The translations under genes and the position numbers were made by a program. This document shows positions 44,707-53,771 of a stretch of DNA of 64,000 nucleotides, one piece after another. The notes beneath the pieces were generated by a model. The model was not told where the DNA came from. It saw only the letters and a list, made by a program, of their open reading frames with translations, and made no database searches. Numbering within the stretch: position 1 is the first letter of the stretch; every line of letters begins with the position of its first letter. The DNA comes from an uncultured Gammaproteobacteria bacterium (GTDB lineage: Bacteria; Pseudomonadota; Gammaproteobacteria; Steroidobacterales; UBA11654), in assembly GCA_902553145.1 (NCBI GenBank), contig CACDKD010000001.1, positions 25,786-89,785 of the forward strand, read 5' to 3'.

Positions 44707-45183
44707 TTATTTTTTGTAGGCTTCGCTTAATGCTTGATGCACAACTGGGTGAACAAAATCTGAAACGTCTCCTCCTTCTTGTGCAATTTGTCTGATCAAT
44801 GACGATGAAATGAAAGCATTTTGGTCGCCGCTACTGAGGAAAACTGTTTCGATATCGTCAGCAAGCTTTTTATTCATGCTTGCCAATTCAAATTCGTATT
44901 GACCATCGGCAGGAGACCTGAGGCCTCTAACTATCACTCTCGCTTCAATTTGTTTAGCAAAATCAATTGTCAACCCGTCATAAGGTTGAACCTCAATGTT
45001 GCTAAAACCATTCAAAACCTCGTTTACCATTGTCAGTCTTTTGTCATGATCAAAGAGAGGGGTCTTATCTTCACTAACCGCAACGCCTACGATCAAAACT
45101 TGAAAGATCGTTGAGGCTCTTCTGATGATTTCAAAGTGGCCATTCGTGATTGGATCAAAGGTTCCTGGATAAAGCGCGATCAT
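44707..45183 (-). CDS. coaD: Pantetheine-phosphate adenylyltransferase
   Basis: A 158-residue nucleotidyltransferase for the fourth step of CoA synthesis. The nucleotide-binding motif is YPGTFDPITNGHFEI and the second motif is FISSSLIRQIAQEGGDV. Length is normal. It overlaps rsmD by 4 bp, the conserved rsmD-coaD arrangement. Confidence 0.97.
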   Translation of the reverse strand: MIALYPGTFDPITNGHFEIIRRASTIFQVLIVGVAVSEDKTPLFDHDKRLTMVNEVLNGFSNIEVQPYDGLTIDFAKQIEARVIVRGLRSPADGQYEFELASMNKKLADDIETVFLSSGDQNAFISSSLIRQIAQEGGDVSDFVHPVVHQALSEAYKK

Positions 45184-45764
45184 TTTTTACTGGATTTAGT
45201 TGTTAATTTAAGGATTCCATAATATACATTTCCAGCCTTTGAATCCCTAATTAATTGATATTTTGGGGAGACTAATTTATCTAAACATTCGTTTGACTCT
45301 AAATAAATGAGGCTTTCATCATCGGCCCAAGACTGCTCGTATAGATTTTCAACGATTTGATGTAATTCATATTTGTCATATGGCGGATCTATAAAAATTA
45401 TATCGTATGGGTTTTCCTTATTTTTCTCTTGAATCATCAAAATAGCGTCTTTGCATGTCACGTTTATTGAATTTATTCTGTAGCGAATCAGTGTGTCCTT
45501 TATGGCGCCACAAGCTTTTCTTGAGGTGTCTACATAATATGCGGAATTACAACCTCTGGAGATGCTCTCAACACTTAGACAGCCACTCCCTCCGAATAGT
45601 TCTAAAACATTTGCACCCTCAATATTGGGCGTTAACCAATTAAAGAGGGTTTCACGAACTCGGTCTGGTGTTGGTTTGGTTAATTCATCGCCTACGGAAA
45701 GGAAAATTCCTTTATGCTTACCCCCAATAATTCTAACCCTTCTCATTTTGTGTGATGCTGACAT
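45180..45764 (-). CDS. rsmD: 16S rRNA (guanine966-N2)-methyltransferase
   Basis: A 194-residue SAM-dependent rRNA methyltransferase. RIIGGKHKG and PTPDRVRETLFNWL are the family N-terminus, VLELFGGSGCLSVE is motif I, and IIFIDPPYDKYEL is the DPPY catalytic motif. It is coupled to coaD and divergent from rpoH. Confidence 0.96.
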   Translation of the reverse strand: MSASHKMRRVRIIGGKHKGIFLSVGDELTKPTPDRVRETLFNWLTPNIEGANVLELFGGSGCLSVESISRGCNSAYYVDTSRKACGAIKDTLIRYRINSINVTCKDAILMIQEKNKENPYDIIFIDPPYDKYELHQIVENLYEQSWADDESLIYLESNECLDKLVSPKYQLIRDSKAGNVYYGILKLTTKSSKK

Positions 45765-45856
45765 GTGTTTTTGCGCAGATTAAAGCTAAATATTGCCATA
45801 TATACTTTACTATTGATTTTTATAATATATTGATTTATATGGTATTTTTAAAATAA

Positions 45857-45884
45857 TTGACTATATTTTTAGCACTCATACTAA
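45857..45884 (+). promoter_or_regulatory. Candidate core promoter of rpoH overlapping CIRCE
   Basis: TTGACT (45857-45862) is a good -35. A weak -10 (TACTAA, 45879-45884) follows at 16 bp. Both flank or overlap the CIRCE operator, so a bound repressor would block polymerase. The -10 match is poor, and a heat-shock-type or extended promoter cannot be excluded. Confidence 0.4.
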
Positions 45885-45895
45885 GAGAGTGCTAA
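45869..45895. promoter_or_regulatory. CIRCE operator (HrcA-binding site) upstream of rpoH
   Basis: A perfect inverted repeat TTAGCACTC-N9-GAGTGCTAA lies 35 bp before the rpoH ATG. Both 9-bp arms match the CIRCE consensus exactly, including spacer length. CIRCE is the operator of the heat-shock repressor HrcA, usually found before groESL or dnaK. Its position between a -35 and the start codon makes repression of rpoH the natural reading. Confidence 0.92.
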
Positions 45896-45930
45896 TATTT
45901 ACTTCCTCGAAATTGTTTTCGGGTTATTTT

Positions 45931-46788
45931 ATGAGCGAAATAGCAATTAAAAATGAAATGCAACTTCTCGGTCCGATAGGGAGCTTAGAGGCATACATCA
46001 GTATTGTCAATCAGGCGCCTGTACTGACAAGGGAAGAAGAATATGCTCTTGCTGTGAGATTCAAAGAGAATAATGACCTTGATGCAGCAAGACAATTAAT
46101 TCTGTCACAACTTAGGTTTGTTGTTCATATTGCAAGAACATATGGCGGATATGGGCTTCCTCTCGCCGACATAATTCAAGAAGGAAATGTCGGCTTAATG
46201 AAGGCCGTTAAAAAATTTGATCCAGAAAAAGGCGTGAGACTTGTGACATATGCCGTGCATTGGATCAGGGCAGAAATTCATGAATTTGTATTTGATAATT
46301 GGAAAATTGTTAAGGTCGCAACAACGAAAGCTCAGAGAAAACTCTTTTTCAAGCTTAGAAACTCAAAAAAGAAAATAGGTTGGCTCACAAATGATGAGAA
46401 AAGCTTGATAGCTGATGATTTGGGTGTAAAAACAAAAGATGTTGAAACCATGGAGGAGCGATTAGCTTCCAAGGATGTATTATTTGATCGTCCGGAGGAC
46501 GATGAGAATACGTATGTCAGTCCCGCAGGTTTTTTGCCAGCGCCAAATAGTGACCCATCAAAGCTTATAGAAGAAGAGAACTGGCTTGAATGCAATACAG
46601 AATTACTGACTGAAGCAATGGATAAGCTTGATAAGAGAAGCAAAGAAATATTGAAACTTAGATGGTTGGCTGACGAAAAACATACCCTCAAAGAACTTGC
46701 AATGAAGTTTAATGTTTCATTAGAAAGAGTGCGACAAATCGAAGAACAAGCCATACTTGATCTCCGTGAAAAACTCCTCAATCCATAG
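45931..46788 (+). CDS. rpoH: RNA polymerase heat-shock sigma factor (sigma-32)
   Basis: A 285-residue sigma factor. Region 2 reads QLRFVVHIARTYGGYGLPLADIIQ with the RpoH-typical core-binding stretch, followed by the FDPEKGVRLVTYAVHWIRAEI segment. The RpoH box is around KLFFKLRNSKKKIGWL, and region 4.2 is TLKELAMKFNVSLERVRQIE. The ORF track start at 45889 lies inside the CIRCE operator, so the ATG at 45931 (MSEIAIKNEM) is chosen. Regulation by HrcA is predicted from the operator just upstream. It slightly overlaps trmB. Confidence 0.96.
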   Translation: MSEIAIKNEMQLLGPIGSLEAYISIVNQAPVLTREEEYALAVRFKENNDLDAARQLILSQLRFVVHIARTYGGYGLPLADIIQEGNVGLMKAVKKFDPEKGVRLVTYAVHWIRAEIHEFVFDNWKIVKVATTKAQRKLFFKLRNSKKKIGWLTNDEKSLIADDLGVKTKDVETMEERLASKDVLFDRPEDDENTYVSPAGFLPAPNSDPSKLIEEENWLECNTELLTEAMDKLDKRSKEILKLRWLADEKHTLKELAMKFNVSLERVRQIEEQAILDLREKLLNP

Positions 46789-47443
46789 GCCTGTTAGAAG
46801 CTTTGTTCGACGTAAAGGCAGGATAACCTCCTCGCAAAAATCTGCATTAAAGAATCTTCTGGCAAAATATGGCGCTGTGTATTCATCAGACATGGGTCAA
46901 CTGTCGTCAAGCCTGCTTGGCAATCCCAAATTCCCTTTGATAGTTGATATTGGCTTCGGGGATGGAGAGTTATTAGTAACTACTGCAGAAGACCATGCTG
47001 AAAGCAATTTCATTGGAATAGAGGTCTATGATGCTGGAATAGGTCACTGCCTAAAACTCATAGAACAAAGAAAAGTAAATAATCTTAAGCTCATAAGCGG
47101 TGATGCAGTTGAAGTCATGAAGTTTGGAATTCCGAACAACTCCATAAATCAGATCAATTTGTTTTTTCCAGATCCATGGCCAAAAAAAAGGCATCACAAA
47201 AGAAGGATTATTAATAATGAGTTTATTCTGCTCATGACTAAGAAACTAGCAGAAAATGGAATAGTAAATATCTCTACAGACTGGGAGGATTATGCAGATC
47301 AGATAGGTGATCTTTTTTCAAAGAGGGGAGAGTTTTTAGAGAAATCATCTACTGCAAGAAATGTAAGCACAAAATTTGAGAAAAGAGGCATTTCCTTAGG
47401 CCATGATATTTTTAACTTTTGCTATAAGCTAATCTCTCAATGA
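46766..47443 (+). CDS. trmB: tRNA (guanine46-N7)-methyltransferase
   Basis: A 225-residue SAM-dependent tRNA methyltransferase. VDIGFGDGELLV is motif I, NFIGIEVYDAGIGHCL binds SAM, and NLFFPDPWPKKRHHKRRII is the family signature. The N-terminal HRPVRSFVRRKGR is also typical. No ATG fits. GTG at 46766 is chosen over TTG at 46757; both overlap the end of rpoH (23 or 32 bp) and neither has a clear ribosome-binding site, suggesting translational coupling. It converges with gltD with a 15-bp overlap. Confidence 0.94.
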   Translation: MKNSSIHRPVRSFVRRKGRITSSQKSALKNLLAKYGAVYSSDMGQLSSSLLGNPKFPLIVDIGFGDGELLVTTAEDHAESNFIGIEVYDAGIGHCLKLIEQRKVNNLKLISGDAVEVMKFGIPNNSINQINLFFPDPWPKKRHHKRRIINNEFILLMTKKLAENGIVNISTDWEDYADQIGDLFSKRGEFLEKSSTARNVSTKFEKRGISLGHDIFNFCYKLISQ

Positions 47444-48922
47444 TCCTAGCTTAAGCATTGGTGCTGAAAGTCTACTTTTCCCTTGAAGATATCGATCAAT
47501 TTGAAGCGCTGCCCCGCGGCCTTCGTTCATCGCCCAAACAACCAATGATTGGCCTCTTCTTGCATCGCCAGCAGAAAAAACACCTTCAGCATTGGTTGTA
47601 AACTCTCCATAAGCTGATTCGATGTTGTGTTCTTTATTTAAAGAAACCCCAAAGTTATCTAATATATTTTTTTCTGGGCCTACAAATCCTAGTGCAAGTA
47701 AAATCAAATCGGCTTTCCAAATTTTTTCCGTATTTGCAATTTCCTTCATCTTCATCTTGCCGTCTTCATCTTGAAGCCATTCTATCTCGATGGTCTTGAG
47801 GCCTTTAACAAACCCGCCCTCACTTAAGAATTCTTTGCTGAGTAAAGAAAATTTCCGAGGATCTCTACCAAATCTTTTTTCTGATTCCTCGTGACCATAG
47901 TCGGCTCTTAAAATGTTTGGCCATAGTGGCCACGGATTGTCTGGGCTCCTCTTTTTTGGAGGTTTACTCATAATCTCCATATTAACCATATTTTTACAAC
48001 CGTGGCGGATTGCGGTTGCAATGCAATCTGTTCCTGTATCACCCCCTCCAATTACAATCACATCTCTATCTTTAGCATCAATATAGTTTCCATCAGAAAG
48101 CGAGCTATTCAATAAGCTCTTGGTGTTCTGGGTGAGAAAGTCCATCGCAAAATATATATTATTGGATTCTCTTCCTGGGATATTAAGATCTCTTGGTGTT
48201 GTTGAGCCCGTTGCTATCAAAACAGCATCGTATTCCTTTTTAATTTCATCGGCAGAAAGATCTATCCCGACATTGATATTCGTTCTGAATTCTATGCCTT
48301 GGGACTCTAGTAGGTTAATTCTTCTCTTTAATAAGCTTTTGGAAAGCTTCATGTTTGGAATCCCGTAAACCAGAAGCCCGCCTATTCTGTCTTCTCTTTC
48401 GAAAACGGTTACGGAATGTCCCACTTTGTTGAGCTGATCTGCTGCAGTAAGGCCAGCAGGTCCTGAGCCAATGATGGCGATTTTTTTATTTGTAGCATCA
48501 GCTTGGATTTGTTCTTTAACCCAACCTTCTTCAAATGCTCTGTCAATGATTGAATTTTCAATGTCTTTAATCGTCACTGCTGGCTCATTTATGCCTAAAA
48601 CACATGCTCCCTCGCACGGTGCTGGACAAACCCTACCGGTAAACTCTGGAAAATTGTTTGTTTTCGTGAGTCGCTCATAAGCTTCTTTCCATTTGCCTTT
48701 AAAAACCAAATCATTCCATTCTGGAATTAGGTTATCGATTGGACAACCATGATCTGACTCACAGAATGGGACGCCGCAGTTCATGCATCTAGCGCCTTGT
48801 TGTTTTAGCTGATCTTCTTCAGCAGGCGTGTATATTTCATAATAATCCAATGCTCTTTCTACTGGATCGCGCCAAGGCGTCTTCCTTCTAGGGTATTCCA
48901 TGAAACCAGTCGGCTTACCCAT
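47429..48922 (-). CDS. gltD: Glutamate synthase (NADPH) small subunit
   Basis: A 497-residue flavoprotein that passes NADPH electrons to the large subunit in glutamate synthesis. The N-terminal cysteine clusters [21 protein letters not shown] carry iron-sulfur ligands. The FAD motif is [17 protein letters not shown] and the NADPH motif is [13 protein letters not shown]. It is 2 bp downstream of gltB in one operon. Confidence 0.97.
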   Translation of the reverse strand: MGKPTGFMEYPRRKTPWRDPVERALDYYEIYTPAEEDQLKQQGARCMNCGVPFCESDHGCPIDNLIPEWNDLVFKGKWKEAYERLTKTNNFPEFTGRVCPAPCEGACVLGINEPAVTIKDIENSIIDRAFEEGWVKEQIQADATNKKIAIIGSGPAGLTAADQLNKVGHSVTVFEREDRIGGLLVYGIPNMKLSKSLLKRRINLLESQGIEFRTNINVGIDLSADEIKKEYDAVLIATGSTTPRDLNIPGRESNNIYFAMDFLTQNTKSLLNSSLSDGNYIDAKDRDVIVIGGGDTGTDCIATAIRHGCKNMVNMEIMSKPPKKRSPDNPWPLWPNILRADYGHEESEKRFGRDPRKFSLLSKEFLSEGGFVKGLKTIEIEWLQDEDGKMKMKEIANTEKIWKADLILLALGFVGPEKNILDNFGVSLNKEHNIESAYGEFTTNAEGVFSAGDARRGQSLVVWAMNEGRGAALQIDRYLQGKSRLSAPMLKLGSLRD

Positions 48923-48924
48923 AT

Positions 48925-51900
48925 TTAAACTCCCTTCCTTTGTGATTTTCTGTCGTTGACATCGAAAATAGATTCGGTTTCCTCGTTGTGTTCTGCTCTC
49001 TCATTGATAACACGCTTATAGTCAATCGGCATGACTTTAACAAACGTTTCCAAACTCTTGTCCCAATCAGACAGAATTGCTTCGGCTAATGGAGAATCTG
49101 TGTGCTCACGATGCAATTCGAGGAGTCTAAGTATTTCTGCAATGCTGGACTCATCCTGAAGGTGTTCAAGCTCTACCATCCCTTTATTGCATTTGGGCTC
49201 GAATTCATCCCAAGGATCAAAAATATACGCTATTCCTCCTGACATTCCAGCAGCAAAATTAACGCCGGTCTTGCCCAAAACCAGAACCCTTCCACCTGTC
49301 ATATACTCACAACCATGGTCACCAACGCCTTCAACAACCGACCATGCTCCGCTGTTTCTGACAGCAAATCGCTCAGCCGCAACACCTCTAAAGAAACCAA
49401 AACCTGAGGTGGCACCATAAAGTGCTACATTACCAATAATAATATTTTCCTCTGATTTCAACTCAGAGCTCAGAGGAGGTCGAACAATGATTTTTCCTCC
49501 AGAAAGGCTTTTTCCAACATAATCATTGGCATCGCCGGACAAATTAAAGCTCACGCCCTTTGATAAAAAAGCTCCAAAACTTTGTCCAGCAGAACCAGTA
49601 AAGTTTAGTTTAATACTGTCTTCAGGGAGTCCTTCATCGCCCCAAAGATTTGCAATTTCATGACTTAACATCGCGCCAGTTGCTCTGTTTAGATTTGAAA
49701 TTTGATAATCATGCTCAACTCTGTTTTTCTTCTGAATAGCTTCTTTGCATCTTTTTATCAGCTCATGATCCAAAACGGAATCGATATCATGGACCTGATT
49801 GATTGTTTTTCTTGTCTCAACTTCACCCCTTATTTCATCGGATTTTATCAACAATGGGCTTAAGTCTAGTTGACTTGATTTCCAGTGCTCCATTGCCTTC
49901 TCGGTCGATAACAGATCTACCCTTCCTATAAGATCATCTATTGACTTTATCCCAAGCCTTGCCATTATCTTTCTCGCCTCTTCAGCAACCAAAAATAGGT
50001 AATTGATCACATGTTCGGGCTGTCCGGTAAATTTCTGTCTCAGAATTTTATTTTGAGTTGCAATGCCTACTGGGCATGTATTGAGATGACACTTTCTCAT
50101 CATAATGCAGCCAAGTGAAATCAATGGCGCTGTTGAAAATCCAAATTCCTCTGCGCCCAGTATTGCCGCAATGATCACGTCTCTTCCTGTTTTTAATCCG
50201 CCATCAGTTTGGAGGGTTACTCTGCTTCTAAGATTATTCTTAATAAGGGTCTGATGAACTTCAGCGAGTCCTAGCTCCCAAGGCATGCCTGCATTCTTAA
50301 TGCTGGTGAGCGGAGAGGCTCCTGTCCCTCCAACATCTCCAGAAATTACAATATGGTCGGCATGTGCTTTTGTAACTCCAGCAGCAATTGTCCCCACTCC
50401 ACTTTCTGCTACCAACTTAACACTGATATCTGCAGTTGGGTTTCCATTCTTCAAATCAAATATCAGCTGAGCCAAATCCTCGATTGAATAAATATCATGG
50501 TGAGGAGGGGGGCTAATCAAACCCACTCCCGGAGTTGAATATCTTATGGAGGCAATTTTTTCATCCACCTTTCTGCCTGGCAACTCGCCGCCCTCACCGG
50601 GCTTTGCTCCTTGTGCAATTTTAATTTGAAGCTGCTTTGCATTTGCAATGTAGTTTGCTGTAACGCCAAATCTACCAGACGCGATTTGCTTAATAGCAGA
50701 AGATTTAGAATCACCATTCTTCATTGGTTCGTATCTGGATGGATCTTCCCCGCCTTCTCCACTATTACTCTTCCCACCAATTCTATTCATTGCAATAGCC
50801 AGAGTCTCATGAGCTTCTGGTGAAATTGAGCCAAAACTCATGGCGCCTGTGCAAAATCGTTTCACTATTTCGCTCGCAGATTCGACTTCCTTGATTGGTA
50901 TAGCTCGCTTGCTTGGGTATTTAAGCTTTAATAAACCCCTAAGGTTTAATGCTTCTTCCGCCTTTTTATTTGAAAGACTTGAAAATTTCTTATATGCATC
51001 GTCATCATTTGTCCTAGCTGCCAGCTGCAATGACCAAACTGTTTCTGGATTCCACCCTTTTTTTTCGCCCTCACTTCTCCAATGAAAGTCACCAGGATTT
51101 GGAAGATCTGACGAAGGTTCACTTTCATCCTCTGGCCACCCGAGACTATGTCTTTGAGAGTCCTCAAGCTGAATTGTCTCCAAACTGATCCCTTTAATTT
51201 TACTCGCAGTTCCATCAAAGCATTTTTCAATCACTTCTTTCGATAAACCAATGGCCTCAAAAATCTGGGCGCCCTTATAAGATTGGAGGGTTGAAATGCC
51301 CATTTTTCCCATGACTTTTAGAATGCCTTTTACAACTGCTTGACGATAAGCATCAATAACCTCCTCGTATTCATCTAACGGAACTCTATTCTCTGGGCCT
51401 CTTTTATAGTGTGTATGCTTGATTATATTTTCAGCCTTAGCCTGCATTAAAATTTCGTATACAAGATACGGATTGATTGCGTCAGCCCCATATCCAAAAA
51501 GGAGACAAAAATGATGCACTTCACGAGATTCGCCTGTTTCAATTACTATTGCGGCCTTTGCCCGCTTAGCAACTTTTACAAGATGGTGATGGACTGCGCC
51601 GCAAGCCATGAGAGCACTTATAGGAATTCTGTTTTCATTAATTCCTCTATCACTAAGCACTATGAATCCAGTGCCTTTATCTATTGCTTCTTCCGAAATC
51701 TTGCATATATCATCAATTTTTTTGTTCAGGTCGTCTTCTTTACTGTAGGTGATATCAATAACCTTGCTTCTGTGATTCAAATAATTAAGGTGTTTAAGTG
51801 CATACATGGCAGTGTTTGTGAGGATTGGGTTCTCAACAAGTATTCTGTTCGCATGCTCCTCAGAAGGCTCTAAAAGATTTCCTTCTGGACCAATGTAACA

Positions 51901-53571
51901 CTCAAGAGACATAACGATCTTTTCTCTGATTGAGTCTATTGCAGGATTGGAAACCTGAGCAAATCGTTGCTTAAAATAGTCATATAACAATCGATGCTTG
52001 TCACTGAGTGATGCCAGCACAGTGTCATTCCCCATTGAGCCAAGCGGGTCTCTTAAGTCATGCACCATTGGTAAAATCATGAATTCAATCGTCTCTGAGG
52101 TATAGCCAAATGCTCGCATTCGCCTTATAAGCTCTTCTTTTCCATAGAGAGGATCGTTCGAAAGTTGTTTGATCTTTCTAAACCCAAATCTATTGCTATG
52201 AAGCCAATCTCTGTATGGGTTTTCTTTAACCAGTGGGTCTTTGACGTCTGAATCGCTCAAAAGCTTTCCTTTATTAAAATCAATTAGGAATATTTTTCCT
52301 GGCTCCAACCTTCCTTTTTTAATTACAGTTTCTTCAGGAATATCCAATACACCTACTTCGCTGGCCATGACTATCCTGTTGTCTGATGTCAGATAGTAAC
52401 GACTTGGTCTTAGTCCATTTCTATCCAAAACAGCGCCAATAGAGTCTCCATCTGTAAAAGTAATTGAGGCAGGTCCGTCCCATGGCTCCATGAGATTTGA
52501 CTGAAATTCATAATAGGCCTTTCTCTCTTTTGTAATCGTCTTCTTTTTCTGCCAGGCTTCTGGAACCATCATTAAAATAGACTCTTGCAAAGAGCGGCCT
52601 GACAGGGTTAAAAATTCAAGCACATTATCAAAATTTCCTGAGTCAGAGCAGTTTGGCTCAATAACTGGGAAAAGATCGCTAAGCCTTTCTCCGAAAATGG
52701 ATGATTTCATATTTCCTTCCCTGGCTTTCATCCAATTGATGTTTCCTTGTATGGTGTTTATTTCTCCGTTGTGAGACATCAGTCTGTTTGGCATTGCTCT
52801 ATCCCAGCTAGGAAAAGTATTGGTCGAAAATCTTGAATGAACCATTGCTAGGTGGGATGAGTATTTATGATTGCTCAGGTCAACAAAGAACTTCCCAACC
52901 TGGTCACAGGTAAGCATTCCTTTGTAAACAATGGTCTTTGAAGAAAGACTGCAAATGTAAAAAAGATCCGCCTCGTTGAGCTCTGAATTGCTTCGAAGAT
53001 AATTACTTATTTTTTTTCGTGAAAGATAGAGCCTTCTTTCGAAATCTTTGTGTTCTGGGTTTGACTTACTGTCAATAATAAAAATTTGCTCTATATAGGG
53101 CATTGCATCCAGTGCTGAGGGGCCTATATCTGCCTTCTTCTTATCAATTGGCAGATTTCTCCACCCGACGACTTTTAGTCCATTCTCGTCACATATCTTT
53201 GAAAAATAGTCTTTACAAAAATCTCTTTCCTTTTTGTCATTGGGCAAAAAAATATTTCCCACTGAATAGCGCTCAGGATCGAGGTCAACTGAAAAAGCTT
53301 CTTTTGCAACCCCAGAAAAAAAATCATGCGGCATTCCAGTGAGTATTCCAGCTCCATCACCGCTGTTCGGTTCTGCTCCTCTTGCACCTCTATGATCCAT
53401 GTTGCAGAGTATAGTTAAGGCGTCTTTTATATTTTCATGGCTGGGTTCCTTTTTGATATGAGCAACAAACCCAACGCCACAACTCTCCTTTTCAAACCGG
53501 GAATCGTACATACCAATATTTGAGCTTTGTTTCAGCATCATAATTAATTCTTTTTTATTTTTCTTAACCAT
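48925..53571 (-). CDS. gltB: Glutamate synthase (NADPH) large subunit
   Basis: A multidomain enzyme of about 1550 residues. The class II amidotransferase domain has its nucleophile Cys in ESCGVGFVAHI, exposed after removal of a short propeptide. The FMN-binding synthase domain contains the [3Fe-4S] cysteines in CIMMRKCHLNTCPVGIA, and the C-terminal beta-helix ends the protein. The track start at 53577 is a TTG two codons upstream; the ATG at 53571 is used, and ATGs at 53541 or 53538 are alternatives. It forms the gltBD operon. It assimilates ammonia, including that set free by polyamine oxidation. Confidence 0.96.
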   Translation of the reverse strand: MVKKNKKELIMMLKQSSNIGMYDSRFEKESCGVGFVAHIKKEPSHENIKDALTILCNMDHRGARGAEPNSGDGAGILTGMPHDFFSGVAKEAFSVDLDPERYSVGNIFLPNDKKERDFCKDYFSKICDENGLKVVGWRNLPIDKKKADIGPSALDAMPYIEQIFIIDSKSNPEHKDFERRLYLSRKKISNYLRSNSELNEADLFYICSLSSKTIVYKGMLTCDQVGKFFVDLSNHKYSSHLAMVHSRFSTNTFPSWDRAMPNRLMSHNGEINTIQGNINWMKAREGNMKSSIFGERLSDLFPVIEPNCSDSGNFDNVLEFLTLSGRSLQESILMMVPEAWQKKKTITKERKAYYEFQSNLMEPWDGPASITFTDGDSIGAVLDRNGLRPSRYYLTSDNRIVMASEVGVLDIPEETVIKKGRLEPGKIFLIDFNKGKLLSDSDVKDPLVKENPYRDWLHSNRFGFRKIKQLSNDPLYGKEELIRRMRAFGYTSETIEFMILPMVHDLRDPLGSMGNDTVLASLSDKHRLLYDYFKQRFAQVSNPAIDSIREKIVMSLECYIGPEGNLLEPSEEHANRILVENPILTNTAMYALKHLNYLNHRSKVIDITYSKEDDLNKKIDDICKISEEAIDKGTGFIVLSDRGINENRIPISALMACGAVHHHLVKVAKRAKAAIVIETGESREVHHFCLLFGYGADAINPYLVYEILMQAKAENIIKHTHYKRGPENRVPLDEYEEVIDAYRQAVVKGILKVMGKMGISTLQSYKGAQIFEAIGLSKEVIEKCFDGTASKIKGISLETIQLEDSQRHSLGWPEDESEPSSDLPNPGDFHWRSEGEKKGWNPETVWSLQLAARTNDDDAYKKFSSLSNKKAEEALNLRGLLKLKYPSKRAIPIKEVESASEIVKRFCTGAMSFGSISPEAHETLAIAMNRIGGKSNSGEGGEDPSRYEPMKNGDSKSSAIKQIASGRFGVTANYIANAKQLQIKIAQGAKPGEGGELPGRKVDEKIASIRYSTPGVGLISPPPHHDIYSIEDLAQLIFDLKNGNPTADISVKLVAESGVGTIAAGVTKAHADHIVISGDVGGTGASPLTSIKNAGMPWELGLAEVHQTLIKNNLRSRVTLQTDGGLKTGRDVIIAAILGAEEFGFSTAPLISLGCIMMRKCHLNTCPVGIATQNKILRQKFTGQPEHVINYLFLVAEEARKIMARLGIKSIDDLIGRVDLLSTEKAMEHWKSSQLDLSPLLIKSDEIRGEVETRKTINQVHDIDSVLDHELIKRCKEAIQKKNRVEHDYQISNLNRATGAMLSHEIANLWGDEGLPEDSIKLNFTGSAGQSFGAFLSKGVSFNLSGDANDYVGKSLSGGKIIVRPPLSSELKSEENIIIGNVALYGATSGFGFFRGVAAERFAVRNSGAWSVVEGVGDHGCEYMTGGRVLVLGKTGVNFAAGMSGGIAYIFDPWDEFEPKCNKGMVELEHLQDESSIAEILRLLELHREHTDSPLAEAILSDWDKSLETFVKVMPIDYKRVINERAEHNEETESIFDVNDRKSQRKGV

Positions 53572-53771
53572 TGGCAAGCCTGATTTGGTTGCTCACCATT
53601 ACTTCTTTGTGCCCAGATGGGACACTTTGTTGCTCAATATCACTGGGAAATTGAAAATGAATTTTAGCAAATTTGAATTGAAATTTCCTGTGCAACGTTA
53701 TTATATGAATGTTTCAGCCAAATCTTCGTCGTTATCTTCGGCAGGCTAACTGCAATATAAAAAGGAACAAA

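Noticed and set aside
45889-45930. Longer N-terminus of RpoH from the track start
   Set aside because: The GTG start lies within the CIRCE operator and the extra residues are not typical of sigma-32.
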